Of a DNA stretch of 64,000 nt, positions 1 to 9,067 are shown piece by piece. Numbering within the stretch: the first letter of the stretch is position 1; the number at the start of each line of letters is the position of its first letter. Source of the stretch: Fibrisoma limi BUZ 3. GTDB lineage: Bacteria > Bacteroidota > Bacteroidia > Cytophagales > Spirosomataceae. A model generated the notes under the pieces. The model saw only the letters and a program-made list of their open reading frames with translations, was not told the DNA's origin and ran no database searches. The position numbers were made by a program, and so were the translations under genes. Location of the stretch: positions 62,001-126,000 of the forward strand of contig NC_019017.1 in the NCBI RefSeq assembly GCF_000296815.2, given 5' to 3'.

Positions 1-89
1 AACAAAGCTACACTAAAATACGGAATCGCTACAGATCAGGTCAATTTTTTTTGCAAACAGCTAGCATACGGATATAGTATGTATTAATG

Positions 90-773
90 TGACATTGTAA
101 ACTTGTTACATTGTTTAGAGAACAAACAACCAGCGCAAAGGCGATCAAACGGATATCGCAGTATCGTTTAATGTACAATTGGCGCATTTATACAATGATT
201 CAATTATACATGTTTGAATACTTGCCACAGTAGTCAGTAAGGAGAAGCCTAAGCGTCAAAAAGTAGCAATGTTTCTTTGTTACAATGCTACATGTAGCGC
301 AGTAGACTACCTGTTGATTGACTGGTAGAATGTAACATTCATACAATGTAATAATTTGACAGTAGTGCAAATTTCCAATGTGCACTTTGTACAACTGGCT
401 TATTTTACATTCAAGTAGAGGAACAATGATAGTTTTGTACAATGTTACATTGTAACATTAATAATATGCTATATTGTACAAATGTTTAATTTTATAAATG
501 CCTGAAAGTTAAGTTTTTACATTTTTACTTTAATATTTAATTACTTTTATAATATGTTGTAAAAATAAAATGTAAGAAAGTAGCAAAAATAAGTTTTTTA
601 CATTTTTACAAAGAATAATCCTTACAATGTTTGGATTAATAAATTTATAGTTTATACATTTGGACATTGTAATAAAGGGCTAATAGTACATTACAGTATT
701 GTACTTATGCCCAACCTTTATATTTCCACAATGATAAATTGCAACATTCACACAATTAATCATTTGTACAATG
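90..773. promoter_or_regulatory. ACAATG/CATTGT repeat cluster upstream of parA (parS/operator candidate)
   Basis: This is an AT-rich, gene-free stretch with about a dozen copies of the hexamer ACAATG or its complement CATTGT, for example at 93, 109, 192, 282, 343, 423, 439, 448, 623, 665, 728 and 768. Two copies form the palindrome TACAATG-TTA-CATTGTA at 438-454. The last copy overlaps the parA start codon. Related TGTAACATT strings are interspersed. Clusters like this beside parA usually serve as a centromere (parS) and/or an operator for the partition operon. That role is inferred from position; no ParB-family HTH protein is recognisable next door. Confidence 0.55.
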
Positions 774-1496
774 GCTAAATTTATATCATTCTGTTCTCAG
801 AAGGGTGGGGTAGGAAAGACCAGTATAACAACACATGTCGCAACCTACTACTATCAGGTTGAGCGGATACCGGTTACTGTTTTCGACTGTGATTTTCCCC
901 AGCATAGTCTGCAGTCGATTCGAACCTCGGAGATTGCCCGGCTTAAGTCCGACGAGACATATCTCAGAAAGGCAGAAAAACTCGGACAAATACCTTATCC
1001 GATCTACGCGGATTCACTATCGAACACGCTGCCTAAGCTGGATGCGTACGCTAACAAGAACGAACTGGTGCTGATTGACCTTCCGGGTACGTTAAACGTT
1101 GAAGGGATGCCGGCCATGATCCAGCGACTGGATGCTGCTGTACTGTTACTGGAGGCCGATCCGCTGTCGTTCGAATCAACGATGCATACCGTGTTAGCAA
1201 TGGCAAAGTTCTCCAACAAAACCGGTGGAATGATTCCCACTTACTTACTCTGGAACAAATTCGACAGTCGGGAACGGAAGGATCGCTACTCAAGCCTGGA
1301 ACTGGCGGCAATCGACTACTTAAATAGTCTGAACGTTGGTCGTTCTACGCCCCTTAATGTGCAGTTCATTGAGTACCGAGTTCCGGAAACTGTTGCCATA
1401 AAAGACACCCGGTCAACCTTGTTTCCAAGTTCGGTCATTAAACCGCTAATTCAAGAATTGAATAAAATATTTGCATCTAATACAGCAACCGTATAA
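771..1496 (+). CDS. parA: ParA/Soj-type partition ATPase (conjugative element TraA-like)
   Basis: This 241-aa protein is a P-loop ATPase of the ParA/MinD family, which drives plasmid segregation. The N-terminus carries a deviant Walker A (KGGVGKT, residues 11-17), followed by a switch-I type aspartate (FDCDFPQ) and a Walker B-like segment (LVLIDLPG, about residues 99-106). The length fits small ParA proteins without an extra N-terminal HTH. In Bacteroidetes conjugative elements the same position is held by TraA. It begins a three-gene cluster (parA, DUF3408 gene, membrane-anchored gene) with short spacing. A repeat of the upstream ACAATG cluster overlaps the start codon, suggesting autoregulation. 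The family call is firm; a role in segregation rather than only transfer is inferred. Confidence 0.92.
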   Translation: MAKFISFCSQKGGVGKTSITTHVATYYYQVERIPVTVFDCDFPQHSLQSIRTSEIARLKSDETYLRKAEKLGQIPYPIYADSLSNTLPKLDAYANKNELVLIDLPGTLNVEGMPAMIQRLDAAVLLLEADPLSFESTMHTVLAMAKFSNKTGGMIPTYLLWNKFDSRERKDRYSSLELAAIDYLNSLNVGRSTPLNVQFIEYRVPETVAIKDTRSTLFPSSVIKPLIQELNKIFASNTATV

Positions 1497-1500
1497 TTTT

Positions 1501-2112
1501 ATGGCCAAGTCAAAAAATAATCAGCCAGTAACGATCAATCCACCCAGCGGTGGCATGAGAGCTTGGTTAGACCAAAACGATACCGCTGGCAGTCAGTCGG
1601 TAGATTCGCAAACGCAACCGAAGAAAGATTCAGATCCTGGTAAGGAACTAGATCATGCACCGGTCCCAGCCCCCGAGCAACCAAGTGTTGTGTTAGAAAA
1701 AACCGATGAGCCAACTGTCGAGCCGGCTCAGGCGACGGGTAAACCGGAGATTGCCAGTGTAGAGGAAACGGTCGTTCCCGCTACTGAAGTTGCTCCGAAT
1801 GCACCGTTGGCACCGGTTCAACGAAAAGCAAAGAGTAAAGTAGGAGAGGGTAGCAAGGCCGGATCGTATTCGGAAACGTTCTTTAAAAAGCCGGTAAAGT
1901 CAGAAAGCTCACCAGGTGAAGTTAAACCAGTCCGAATTTCGGAAGACTCGCACTTGCTGCTGTCAATTATAGTAAGCGAAGCGCGTCGGCAGGGACATAA
2001 ATTGAATGTGGGTGATTTCATTGACAATTTGTTAGCGGATCACCGGGCGGTGCATAAACCCGAAGTGGATGCGTTAATTGCCAACTGGAAGACTCGTAAA
2101 CGTTTTGAATGA
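1501..2112 (+). CDS. DUF3408-like protein (conjugative transposon TraB position; ParB-like partner candidate)
   Basis: The chosen start is the ATG four bases after the parA stop, giving 203 aa; a longer upstream extension would overlap parA. The first two thirds are low-complexity and rich in Pro, Glu, Val and Thr (likely disordered). The C-terminal ~60 residues (RISEDSHLLLSIIVSEARRQ onward) resemble the DUF3408 domain found next to ParA/TraA in Bacteroidetes mobile elements, a probable ribbon-helix-helix-like DNA-binding unit. It overlaps the next gene by 4 bases (translational coupling). It is the best local candidate for the protein that recognises the upstream repeat cluster, but this is inference. 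Confidence 0.65.
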   Translation: MAKSKNNQPVTINPPSGGMRAWLDQNDTAGSQSVDSQTQPKKDSDPGKELDHAPVPAPEQPSVVLEKTDEPTVEPAQATGKPEIASVEETVVPATEVAPNAPLAPVQRKAKSKVGEGSKAGSYSETFFKKPVKSESSPGEVKPVRISEDSHLLLSIIVSEARRQGHKLNVGDFIDNLLADHRAVHKPEVDALIANWKTRKRFE

Positions 2113-2951
2113 TGGATACGATACTTCTGATTATTGGTATAATAGGGTTTAGTATCTCAGTATGGGTATTGAGGGGGTATTTGATCAATACTCCCTCGGC
2201 ATTAACCAAGAAGGACCAGATTGATAAAGGCGAACCCGAACAAACCTCTAACAACGCGGCCGAACCAGTTACCTATGTTACTCTAGAAGAGCATCAAAAG
2301 GTGTTGGCCCGTTTGGCTGAATTAGAAAGGGGCAGTGAGTCGGCCTCCAAGCCGATTCTGCAGACTGATCCTGCAATGAGTACACCCGGAGCAGGCCGAA
2401 TAGGGGAGAAGGATAAAAATGACATTTCCTCCGCTGAGCCGGAGGTATCGGAAGCTTGGCAGAAAATTTTCGCCTTGCAGGAAGCGTATCGAAGAGAGCG
2501 TGAAAGGGAACGAGAAACCGATTATGAACGGGAACAAAGTCTGTTTGATTTGTCTGAGGGCTTCGACGGACAGTTTTCCCCAAACACAAATCAGTTACCG
2601 CTTCCCGAAGAAGAACGCATGAACCAGCGGCTGCTCGACAATCAGCTGGAAGATGGTGAAGCATTAGATGTTTACCAAGCGCGAATGAATCAGTTCGCTC
2701 AACTAACGAAAGAAGTGCTAGTTACGCGCCTGGATGTGTTTGACAAGCAGCTGAGAGAACAACAGGAACGGCACCAGGCAATGTTACTAACAATTATCCG
2801 TTCGCTGATCGATAAAACGCCTGGGGATGCGAATCTAAAGAGTGTAGTTCAATCCAGTTACGTGGCCGCTTCAAAGGAAATATCCAATGAAGACAGTGAA
2901 CCCAACCGAATCTCATTCGCGGAGATGTTTTCACAACATGTCGGCAAGTAG
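2109..2951 (+). CDS. Membrane-anchored hypothetical protein of the partition/transfer cluster
   Basis: This 280-aa protein has one N-terminal transmembrane helix (about residues 4-24, ILLIIGIIGFSISVWVLRGY), then a polar region with a charged Arg/Glu-rich stretch (about residues 130-150) that may form a coiled coil. The C-terminus ends in a short conserved-looking segment (ISFAEMFSQHVGK). The start codon overlaps the previous stop. I do not recognise the family; its position matches the TraC/TraD slot of Bacteroidetes conjugative transposons. It is the last gene before an intrinsic terminator and a gap of about 550 bases. Confidence 0.6.
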   Translation: MMDTILLIIGIIGFSISVWVLRGYLINTPSALTKKDQIDKGEPEQTSNNAAEPVTYVTLEEHQKVLARLAELERGSESASKPILQTDPAMSTPGAGRIGEKDKNDISSAEPEVSEAWQKIFALQEAYRRERERERETDYEREQSLFDLSEGFDGQFSPNTNQLPLPEEERMNQRLLDNQLEDGEALDVYQARMNQFAQLTKEVLVTRLDVFDKQLREQQERHQAMLLTIIRSLIDKTPGDANLKSVVQSSYVAASKEISNEDSEPNRISFAEMFSQHVGK

Positions 2952-3007
2952 GTTTTCATTCACGAAATAAACTGTATTTTTTTTATGTGGACAAACATTA
3001 TATTACC

Positions 3008-3028
3008 GGGGACGAACCCCTTTTTTTT
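3008..3028 (+). terminator. Intrinsic terminator after the parA cluster
   Basis: A short hairpin with GGGG/CCCC arms and an ACGAA loop is followed at once by eight T residues. It lies 57 bases after the preceding stop codon and separates the partition cluster from the tra operon. Confidence 0.65.
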
Positions 3029-3036
3029 GGGGACGA

Positions 3037-3061
3037 ATGTGTCCCACAGGCACATTTTAGG
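3037..3061. promoter_or_regulatory. AATGTG...CAGGCACATTTTA imperfect palindrome shared with the replication origin
   Basis: AATGTG-TCCCA-CAGGCACATT is an imperfect dyad. Its right half CAGGCACATTTTA is identical over 13 bases to the right half of a perfect palindrome in the iteron region (50291-50313). A common binding protein is possible but unproven. Confidence 0.35.
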
Positions 3062-3500
3062 GGATCAATGTATCAACATTGAATAGGTAAAGTATTTGTA
3101 TTTCCATGAATAGGATGATAGGTTAGTTGCATAATAGTTTATACAAGGTTGATTAAACGGATTTAGTACGAGTATTTTTCTTATCAATTCACCAAAAAGT
3201 TCAATTGTTATCACATGAAAAAACAACCATTAATCAGATTGGCACGGAGTGCATTTACAGCGGCAATCCCAGTGGGGCCAAGTTTAGGATTAATCCTAGA
3301 ATACCCAAGCGAAACTCACCTCTCTCAGTACCCAGTAATTATTTATGATTATCTAAGATCAGCTTGTTGTCCTTTACCACTCACGGTTTGGTTTCTAGAA
3401 CTGCTTCGGTGGTCCCGTAAACTTTCCAAAACCAGCATCCAGCAATAACTCCCTTTGCGTTTTACTCAATTTTCTCAATAACCAACTAATAATTAACACA
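3062..3500. other. Leader region of the tra operon, no convincing gene
   Basis: This AT-rich stretch precedes traE. A 77-codon open frame (3215-3448) lacks recognisable features and is not annotated as a gene. A short stretch at 3397-3415 (AGAACTGCTTCGGTGGTCC) resembles sequence just inside the left end of the Tn3-family transposon further along. The operon promoter must lie here, but I cannot place it with confidence. Confidence 0.4.
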
Positions 3501-3833
3501 ATGAAAAACGTTCGAATCATTTACTTCTCAGCACTCTCGTTTGTACTGAGCTTTGTTTTGTCATCAATCAATTTGTATGCCCAAAGCGGGCTACCATCAG
3601 GGGCCATTTCAAAAGGCGTCGACAAAGCGACATCGGAATTACAAGACGTTGGTAAAAGCGTAGGCGATCTGATGTTGCCCCTGTGTTTGATCATGGGATT
3701 CGTTGGTGGTATTACCTGCGCATCCAAATTTTTCAACAACGACCCTGACTTCAAGAAAAGCGTCATCAACTGGGGAGCAGCGATTGTCTTTGCCGGCGTT
3801 GTCGGGTTGGTCCTAAATGCGGCTTTCGCTTAG
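3501..3833 (+). CDS. traE: Conjugative transfer protein TraE (DUF4134, VirB2/VirB3-region membrane protein)
   Basis: This 110-aa protein has a signal peptide ending near YAQSG (about residues 27-29) and two transmembrane helices (about residues 55-72 and 88-109). The motif FFNNDPDFKKSVINWG between the helices is typical of DUF4134/TraE of Bacteroidetes conjugative elements, a small pilin-like or inner-membrane component of the type IV secretion system. It is the first gene of the tra operon and lies 3 bases before traF. Confidence 0.88.
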   Translation: MKNVRIIYFSALSFVLSFVLSSINLYAQSGLPSGAISKGVDKATSELQDVGKSVGDLMLPLCLIMGFVGGITCASKFFNNDPDFKKSVINWGAAIVFAGVVGLVLNAAFA

Positions 3834-3836
3834 TCA

Positions 3837-4154
3837 ATGGCGTACGAGATTAATAAAGGCGCTGACCGCCCCCCCCAAGTACGAGGTGTAGTAGGCATGG
3901 ATTACCTAGGTCTACTCGTCAAATGGATTATTGGCATCGTGCTGACGGGGGGGGTGTCAGCAGTCTTTGTACCGCTTCCGGGATGGATGATTTTTATCGC
4001 TTGTGGCCTGGGCATTTACATGGTTTATATGAACCTGGTTAGACGCTCAGCCAATCAGGGTGCGGGAGGGTATGAGCGGGCCCAGGCTCGTAAGAAATTA
4101 CCCGGTATTGTGACGGTCCGACAGGACTCGATCTACCGCAACCTGCGCAAATAG
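3837..4154 (+). CDS. traF: Conjugative transfer protein TraF (DUF4133, VirB3-like)
   Basis: This 105-aa protein has a polar N-terminus containing GADRPPQVRG and GMDYLGLL, then two membrane helices (about residues 32-65). The arrangement is that of DUF4133/TraF, the VirB3-like inner-membrane subunit that works with the TraG ATPase. It lies between traE and traG with 3- and 24-base gaps. Confidence 0.85.
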   Translation: MAYEINKGADRPPQVRGVVGMDYLGLLVKWIIGIVLTGGVSAVFVPLPGWMIFIACGLGIYMVYMNLVRRSANQGAGGYERAQARKKLPGIVTVRQDSIYRNLRK

Positions 4155-4178
4155 TATATATCTCAAACCTGCGCAACA

Positions 4179-6698
4179 ATGGCATATTCTGTAAAAGATT
4201 TGGCGAAAGTGTTTCCGCTCGGTGCAGTCGAAGAAAATTGCATCTTCTCAAAATGGGGTGATATAACGATTTCCTTTCAGCTTACTCTTCCGGAAATCTT
4301 CACGTTAAACGCCCGCGTTGAAAACGGCGTTGAAATGGGGGATTATCGGGAATTGGTAGATACCTGGTCTAAAGCAATTGGCGTACTACCGCCTGGAACC
4401 ATTCTTCACAAACAAGACTGGTTTGTCGAAGAAAAGTACCGCACCAACGCTAAAGAATTACCGGAAAGCTATTTAGATCGGGCATCGGAACTGCACTTTA
4501 ACGAACGCCCTTTTTTGCACCATGAATGCTACTTAAATCTGACGTTTTCGCAAGGTGAGCGAACCCGCACCAAGGCCGGGGTAACATCGCTGCTAAGGCC
4601 AGGGCTAGTCCAGAGACGAGCCCTGAACAAGAATGAGATTGAAAAATTTATGGTGGCCGTGCTCCAGTTGACGTCAATCTTGGAGTCGTCTCGACTCATC
4701 TCATGCCGACGTTTGGGGAATGACGAGTTGCAACCGGATCGCCACGCTCCAGTTGGTCAGGCTGGCTTGATCGAACGGTACATGACCCTATCCCTTAAGG
4801 ATGAAATTGTTCCCTTGATGGATATGGACTTTACCTCGGAGGACGAGCTACGGATCGGCGGGAAGTACTCTAAATTTTTCACCATTTCACAAGTGGATGA
4901 CATGCCGGACGCCATAAATACCAACGTCCGGATCGGAGCCCTTTCTACCGAGAATTCAAACCTGTCAGTGGGCTATGCAACGCCAATTGGTCTCATGCTG
5001 GATTGTAATCATATCTACAATCAGTACGTGTTTATCGATGACAAAACGTTGATTACGGCCGAGCTGGAAAAGAAAGCAGGCAACATGATGGCCTTATCCA
5101 ACTTTGACCGGGCCAACGCGGTCAATGCCGTGATGGTCAGTAACTTTTTGACCCTGGCTGCCGAAAAGTCGTGGAGCCCAGTCCGCATTCATTCCAACGT
5201 ACAGGTTTGGACGGATGATAAGCTGAAATTACCTGAGCTACGGAACAAGACAACGGCGGCTATTGCCAAAATGAATCTAAAGCCACGCGAAAACACCAAG
5301 GATGCCGCATTTTTGTTTTGGGCCGGAATCCCTGGAAATTCGCCGGATCTGCCTAGGGAAGATACGTTTACACAATTCGCACCCCAGGCGGCTTGTTTGT
5401 TCAACCACGAGACAAACTATTACTCGTCGGAATCAGCCAGAAACAGTGTGCGTGTCGTAGATCGGTTATCGGGTCGGCCCCTGTGGGTTGATTTCTCGGA
5501 TGAGCCGATGCAAAAGAACTGGGTCACTAACCGCAATAAGTTCATCATCGGCCCCAGTGGATCAGGCAAGAGCTTTTTAACTAACCATTTGCTTCGGTCT
5601 TATCATACACATGGTGCCCATGCGGTGATTGTGGACGTTGGCGACTCCTACCGGGGTTTGTGCGCAATGTTGGGTGGTAAGTACATCACCTATACGATGG
5701 AAAAACCGATTCACTTCAATCCATTTCACATTGAAGGTCGATTGATGCCAGACACGGAAAAGGCGGAGTCGTTAAAAAATCTGCTATTAACGCTGTGGAA
5801 ATCGGTCGAAGAAAAAACGAACCGCTCCGAATACAATGCGCTGTCAGCGGCCGTTGTGGGCTATTTCGTCAAGCTTCGGGAAAACCCCAGCATTGTAGCC
5901 TGTTTCAATACCTTCTACGAATTCATGCAGGAGGACTTTAAGGATTATCTGAAGCGGGAAGGAGTTAAAGATGATTTCTTTGATTTTGACAACTTCATGT
6001 TCAACCTGAAGCCTTACTATTCAGGTGGGGAATATGATTTTCTACTTAACTCAGTGGAAAACCTGGATCTGCTGCATGAACCCTTTATCGTCTTCGAGCT
6101 CGATAACGTAAAGGATCACCCGATTCTGTTTCCAATCGTGACGATCATCGTCATGGATACTTTCATCTCAAAGATGAGACGGTTGGAAGGCGTACGGAAA
6201 ATCATTTTGATTGAAGAGGCTTGGAAGGCAATCATGACGCCTAATATGGCCGGCTACATCAAGTACCTCTACAAAACAGTCCGCAAGTTTGACGGTGAAG
6301 CCTGGATTGTTACCCAGGAAATTCAGGACATTATCAACAACCCAATTGTCCAGGATTCCATCGTCAATAATGCTGATTGCAAGATACTGATGGACCAGCG
6401 CAAGTACGAAAACAAGTTCGCCTTTGTCAAGGAGCTACTGGGTCTAACCGATAAGGAGAAAGATTTGGTGCTGTCGATGAATCGCGCGAATGATCCCAAT
6501 CGCCGCTACAAAGAATTTTTCGTGAGCTGGGGGGGACAGCAGTATCGCGTGTACGGCCTGGAGGTTTCCCGCCCGGAATATTACGCCTTTACCACGGAGC
6601 AAAAAGAGAAGCTACGGGTTACCCGCAAAGTTAAGTCGAACGGGGGTAATTATGACTTAGCCCTGAAGGAAGTCGTTACCGAAGATCTAAATGCGTAA
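4179..6698 (+). CDS. traG: TraG conjugation ATPase (VirB4 family)
   Basis: This 839-aa protein is the large VirB4-type ATPase that powers pilus assembly and substrate transfer at the inner membrane. It has a Walker A motif GPSGSGKS (residues 458-465) and a Walker B segment KIILIEEAW (about 674-682). The conserved IVTQEIQDI segment follows, as expected for VirB4/TraG of Bacteroidetes. The length is normal for this branch. It follows traF and is 5 bases ahead of the next gene, consistent with a single operon. Confidence 0.93.
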   Translation: MAYSVKDLAKVFPLGAVEENCIFSKWGDITISFQLTLPEIFTLNARVENGVEMGDYRELVDTWSKAIGVLPPGTILHKQDWFVEEKYRTNAKELPESYLDRASELHFNERPFLHHECYLNLTFSQGERTRTKAGVTSLLRPGLVQRRALNKNEIEKFMVAVLQLTSILESSRLISCRRLGNDELQPDRHAPVGQAGLIERYMTLSLKDEIVPLMDMDFTSEDELRIGGKYSKFFTISQVDDMPDAINTNVRIGALSTENSNLSVGYATPIGLMLDCNHIYNQYVFIDDKTLITAELEKKAGNMMALSNFDRANAVNAVMVSNFLTLAAEKSWSPVRIHSNVQVWTDDKLKLPELRNKTTAAIAKMNLKPRENTKDAAFLFWAGIPGNSPDLPREDTFTQFAPQAACLFNHETNYYSSESARNSVRVVDRLSGRPLWVDFSDEPMQKNWVTNRNKFIIGPSGSGKSFLTNHLLRSYHTHGAHAVIVDVGDSYRGLCAMLGGKYITYTMEKPIHFNPFHIEGRLMPDTEKAESLKNLLLTLWKSVEEKTNRSEYNALSAAVVGYFVKLRENPSIVACFNTFYEFMQEDFKDYLKREGVKDDFFDFDNFMFNLKPYYSGGEYDFLLNSVENLDLLHEPFIVFELDNVKDHPILFPIVTIIVMDTFISKMRRLEGVRKIILIEEAWKAIMTPNMAGYIKYLYKTVRKFDGEAWIVTQEIQDIINNPIVQDSIVNNADCKILMDQRKYENKFAFVKELLGLTDKEKDLVLSMNRANDPNRRYKEFFVSWGGQQYRVYGLEVSRPEYYAFTTEQKEKLRVTRKVKSNGGNYDLALKEVVTEDLNA

Positions 6699-6703
6699 GC
6701 TGT

Positions 6704-7693
6704 ATGAATCAATTCAACTCTATTAAACGCTGGATGCTTGGGTGCCTGTTCATAGCCCTAAGCGCAGCTGGCAGTTCGGCTCAGTCGGCTGATACAGATT
6801 CGACAGCCACCCCGCCGGATTTGGGGCCATATGTGCCGAAAGTAAAAATACCTGTCCTCGGCAAAGCAACCATCACCTGGCCAGACGGACGAACCCAAAA
6901 AGTTGATCGGGACGATTTAGGGGATGTCCTTTCCGACTACGTGGAAGGCATAGCGAATCAGCTTTCTCCGGACAATGTACTGGGTAGCATCGTGAGTGAC
7001 ATAACGGGGGTTTACACGGGCATTCGGGATGAGTTATCCGATGAAGTAAGCAACCTGATTGGCGAAGCGGAAAACCAGATTATGTCGGGCATTAGCGACA
7101 AAATCGCCCAGCTAGCTTCTCAGATCGCCGATGTGGGCACTACACCGGCCGGGGAAGTGGAACGGTTAAAGAAGATGGTGGCGGATGGTTACTCCGCCCA
7201 GCAGAAGATTACCTACCAAACGCTCAAGGTTGACTACGCCTGGAAGAAGTCGCATACGAGTCTTTCCCCTGAGTTTTGCTCCTACTACAAGGAGTTAAAT
7301 ATTAAAGGGTTATTCGATGCGGTCAAATTTCATGTACAGGACCTCAATAAGCTTTTGTCTTCACCGGTTTTTACCGCTCAAGAACGGCAAGGGTATCAGA
7401 GTTTGGTCAAATCACTGGGTGATACAAAAGACTTAGCCTCGGCGGTAAACATTGTCTGCAACCTAGGGGCTAACGGGCGGGGGGTAACCGTCTCCTGGAT
7501 GGCTCAGGGTGAACGTATGGACGTACTCGACCAGTCCGCTACGGCAATTAAAAAGCGGCTGGAAGATATTGGGGGGCTACGCGACGAGCTGCGCCGGATC
7601 TACGTATACCGCATTGCCAAGCAGCAATCGGATGAATTCAAACAACGAAGTTTTCAAACTAAATCAGGCCTGAACCATGTCTATACCAACTAA
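6704..7693 (+). CDS. Secreted protein of the conjugation operon (TraI/VirB5 position)
   Basis: This 329-aa protein has a clear signal peptide (hydrophobic residues about 10-24, cleavage near SSAQSAD). The mature part begins with a Pro-rich segment and continues as long helical, coiled-coil-prone sequence. In well-studied Bacteroides elements TraI (DUF4141, VirB5-like) lies between TraG and TraJ; this gene holds that place but I cannot confirm the family by eye. It overlaps the next gene by 17 bases. Likely role, by inference: periplasmic or surface component of the transfer apparatus. Confidence 0.6.
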   Translation: MNQFNSIKRWMLGCLFIALSAAGSSAQSADTDSTATPPDLGPYVPKVKIPVLGKATITWPDGRTQKVDRDDLGDVLSDYVEGIANQLSPDNVLGSIVSDITGVYTGIRDELSDEVSNLIGEAENQIMSGISDKIAQLASQIADVGTTPAGEVERLKKMVADGYSAQQKITYQTLKVDYAWKKSHTSLSPEFCSYYKELNIKGLFDAVKFHVQDLNKLLSSPVFTAQERQGYQSLVKSLGDTKDLASAVNIVCNLGANGRGVTVSWMAQGERMDVLDQSATAIKKRLEDIGGLRDELRRIYVYRIAKQQSDEFKQRSFQTKSGLNHVYTN

Positions 7694-8597
7694 ATGCGCG
7701 CGTTTAATGAGCCTACTGGCGCTTTGGAGCGCTCTGCTCTGTACACCTAGTTTGAGTCAGGCCCAAGAAGAAGTGAATATACCGGTGGAAGTGGAGGGCG
7801 GTATGCCTACTGACCCGGGTCTGCAGGACGAAATTGATAAGGTCCTTGGGATATCAGAAAGACGAATTAAACAAGGCATTAAAGATCCTGGGGTTGATAT
7901 AGCCAATTTGGTGATCAACAAAGCACTTGATGAACTAATAAAGGGAATAGCAGATGCTTCCGTACTCGCACCAGTGGCCGAAAAGATTATGTCGGCTTAT
8001 CAGAAGACGAAGGATAAACGCCTGGTCAAGAAGTTGGCTTCACTACGGGACGTGTGGAAAGACGGGCAAGAGCGGTTGAATAAACTGAACTACCAGGATT
8101 TTAAGCTTCGCTACGAGTGGGCACGCCAACATAACGAAGAGAACAACGCGATTAAGCAGTCCATTATTAAAGGGTTGGAAAGTGAGATGACAAAAGACAT
8201 ATGGGGCACCCAGGTCATGGCCATCAATCAAACGTATGATAATGGTGGCCCCACGTCTCAGATGATCAAAAAATACTTAGACAAGGGGCAGGAGGATTTA
8301 GGCTATTATAATTTGGTAGTTATCAATAGCTCGCTAGGATCAACTGATTTAATTAAGGCACGTAACAAATTTGGAACCTCAAAAGGGAAGCCCGTTTTTC
8401 TGTCCCCGTATGAGCGGCTTAAACTCCAGCAGAAATCACTGGAAGAAGCTAAGCAGCGCCATGCGGATCTGGTTAATTACGGCCGTCAGGTTGCCGCGTC
8501 CATGAACTACTACCGCCTGGCGGAATCCGAGCGGGCAACCCGGTCGATGCTAAGCAAAACGATTTCTGATCCGTATCTGGCTCGCTACGCAAAGTAA
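7677..8597 (+). CDS. Secreted helical protein of the conjugation operon
   Basis: This 306-aa protein has a signal peptide (LMSLLALWSALLCTPSLSQA, about residues 10-29), with cleavage likely after SQA. The rest is mostly helical and charged. Its segment FKLRYEWARQHN resembles LKVDYAWKKSHT of the preceding protein, suggesting that the two share a fold by ancient duplication. Its start overlaps the upstream gene and its stop codon overlaps the next start, so the three genes are translationally coupled. Function unknown; presumed periplasmic part of the T4SS. Confidence 0.6.
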   Translation: MSIPTKCARLMSLLALWSALLCTPSLSQAQEEVNIPVEVEGGMPTDPGLQDEIDKVLGISERRIKQGIKDPGVDIANLVINKALDELIKGIADASVLAPVAEKIMSAYQKTKDKRLVKKLASLRDVWKDGQERLNKLNYQDFKLRYEWARQHNEENNAIKQSIIKGLESEMTKDIWGTQVMAINQTYDNGGPTSQMIKKYLDKGQEDLGYYNLVVINSSLGSTDLIKARNKFGTSKGKPVFLSPYERLKLQQKSLEEAKQRHADLVNYGRQVAASMNYYRLAESERATRSMLSKTISDPYLARYAK

Positions 8598-9067
8598 TGA
8601 AACAAGTTCTCTTTGTCCTTTTCTTGCTGGTAGCGGCTTGTCAAGTTAAGCGCGAACGCTTTATCCGTGAAGCATCCGCCTTCTCGAATGGGTACGTAGG
8701 TCATTGGGAAGCGGTTTTGCCTGGTACCGGTAGTCAAGTTTTTCAGGCGGGAGTTTCCATCGAACCATCGGGAGACTCCTTGCTTTGGACCTATTTTTCT
8801 CAGATCGTCGATACGACCACCAAGAAAAAGTACCTCTGTGGTCCTATTGTTACCCAGATGCCCGTTTGGTGGGATGACTCGCTGCAAGTAGTTCAGGCCA
8901 ATCATGGCGTTGGCCAAGGCTATGGATTTGATGTATTGCGGGTAACCGCAACGGGTCAGCTCCAGGTAAACTCCCCGTCGCTGGCTTCCAGTTGCCGAGG
9001 CCCAGGTGGGTTCAATGCCAGTCAAGTACTGTTATCTAAGGTTACCACTTTCCGTTATCAACCATGA
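8597..9067 (+). CDS. Putative lipoprotein of the conjugation operon
   Basis: This 156-aa protein has an N-terminal lipoprotein signal with the lipobox LVAAC (Cys15). The remainder looks beta-rich. It overlaps the previous stop by one base and the traJ start by 4 bases. It may correspond to the small TraH-type lipoproteins seen between TraG and TraJ in other elements, but no motif proves this. Confidence 0.55.
   Translation: MKQVLFVLFLLVAACQVKRERFIREASAFSNGYVGHWEAVLPGTGSQVFQAGVSIEPSGDSLLWTYFSQIVDTTTKKKYLCGPIVTQMPVWWDDSLQVVQANHGVGQGYGFDVLRVTATGQLQVNSPSLASSCRGPGGFNASQVLLSKVTTFRYQP

Noticed and set aside
200-442. 80-codon frame on the - strand in the parA upstream region
   Set aside because: Low-complexity translation rich in Tyr, Cys and Leu, lying within the repeat cluster, with no domain; likely non-coding.
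1818-2664. Several - strand frames opposite the parA cluster
   Set aside because: All are antisense shadows of genes with recognised features on the + strand.
3215-3448. 77-codon frame before the tra operon
   Set aside because: No ribosome-binding site, domain or conserved pattern visible; flanking region looks non-coding.
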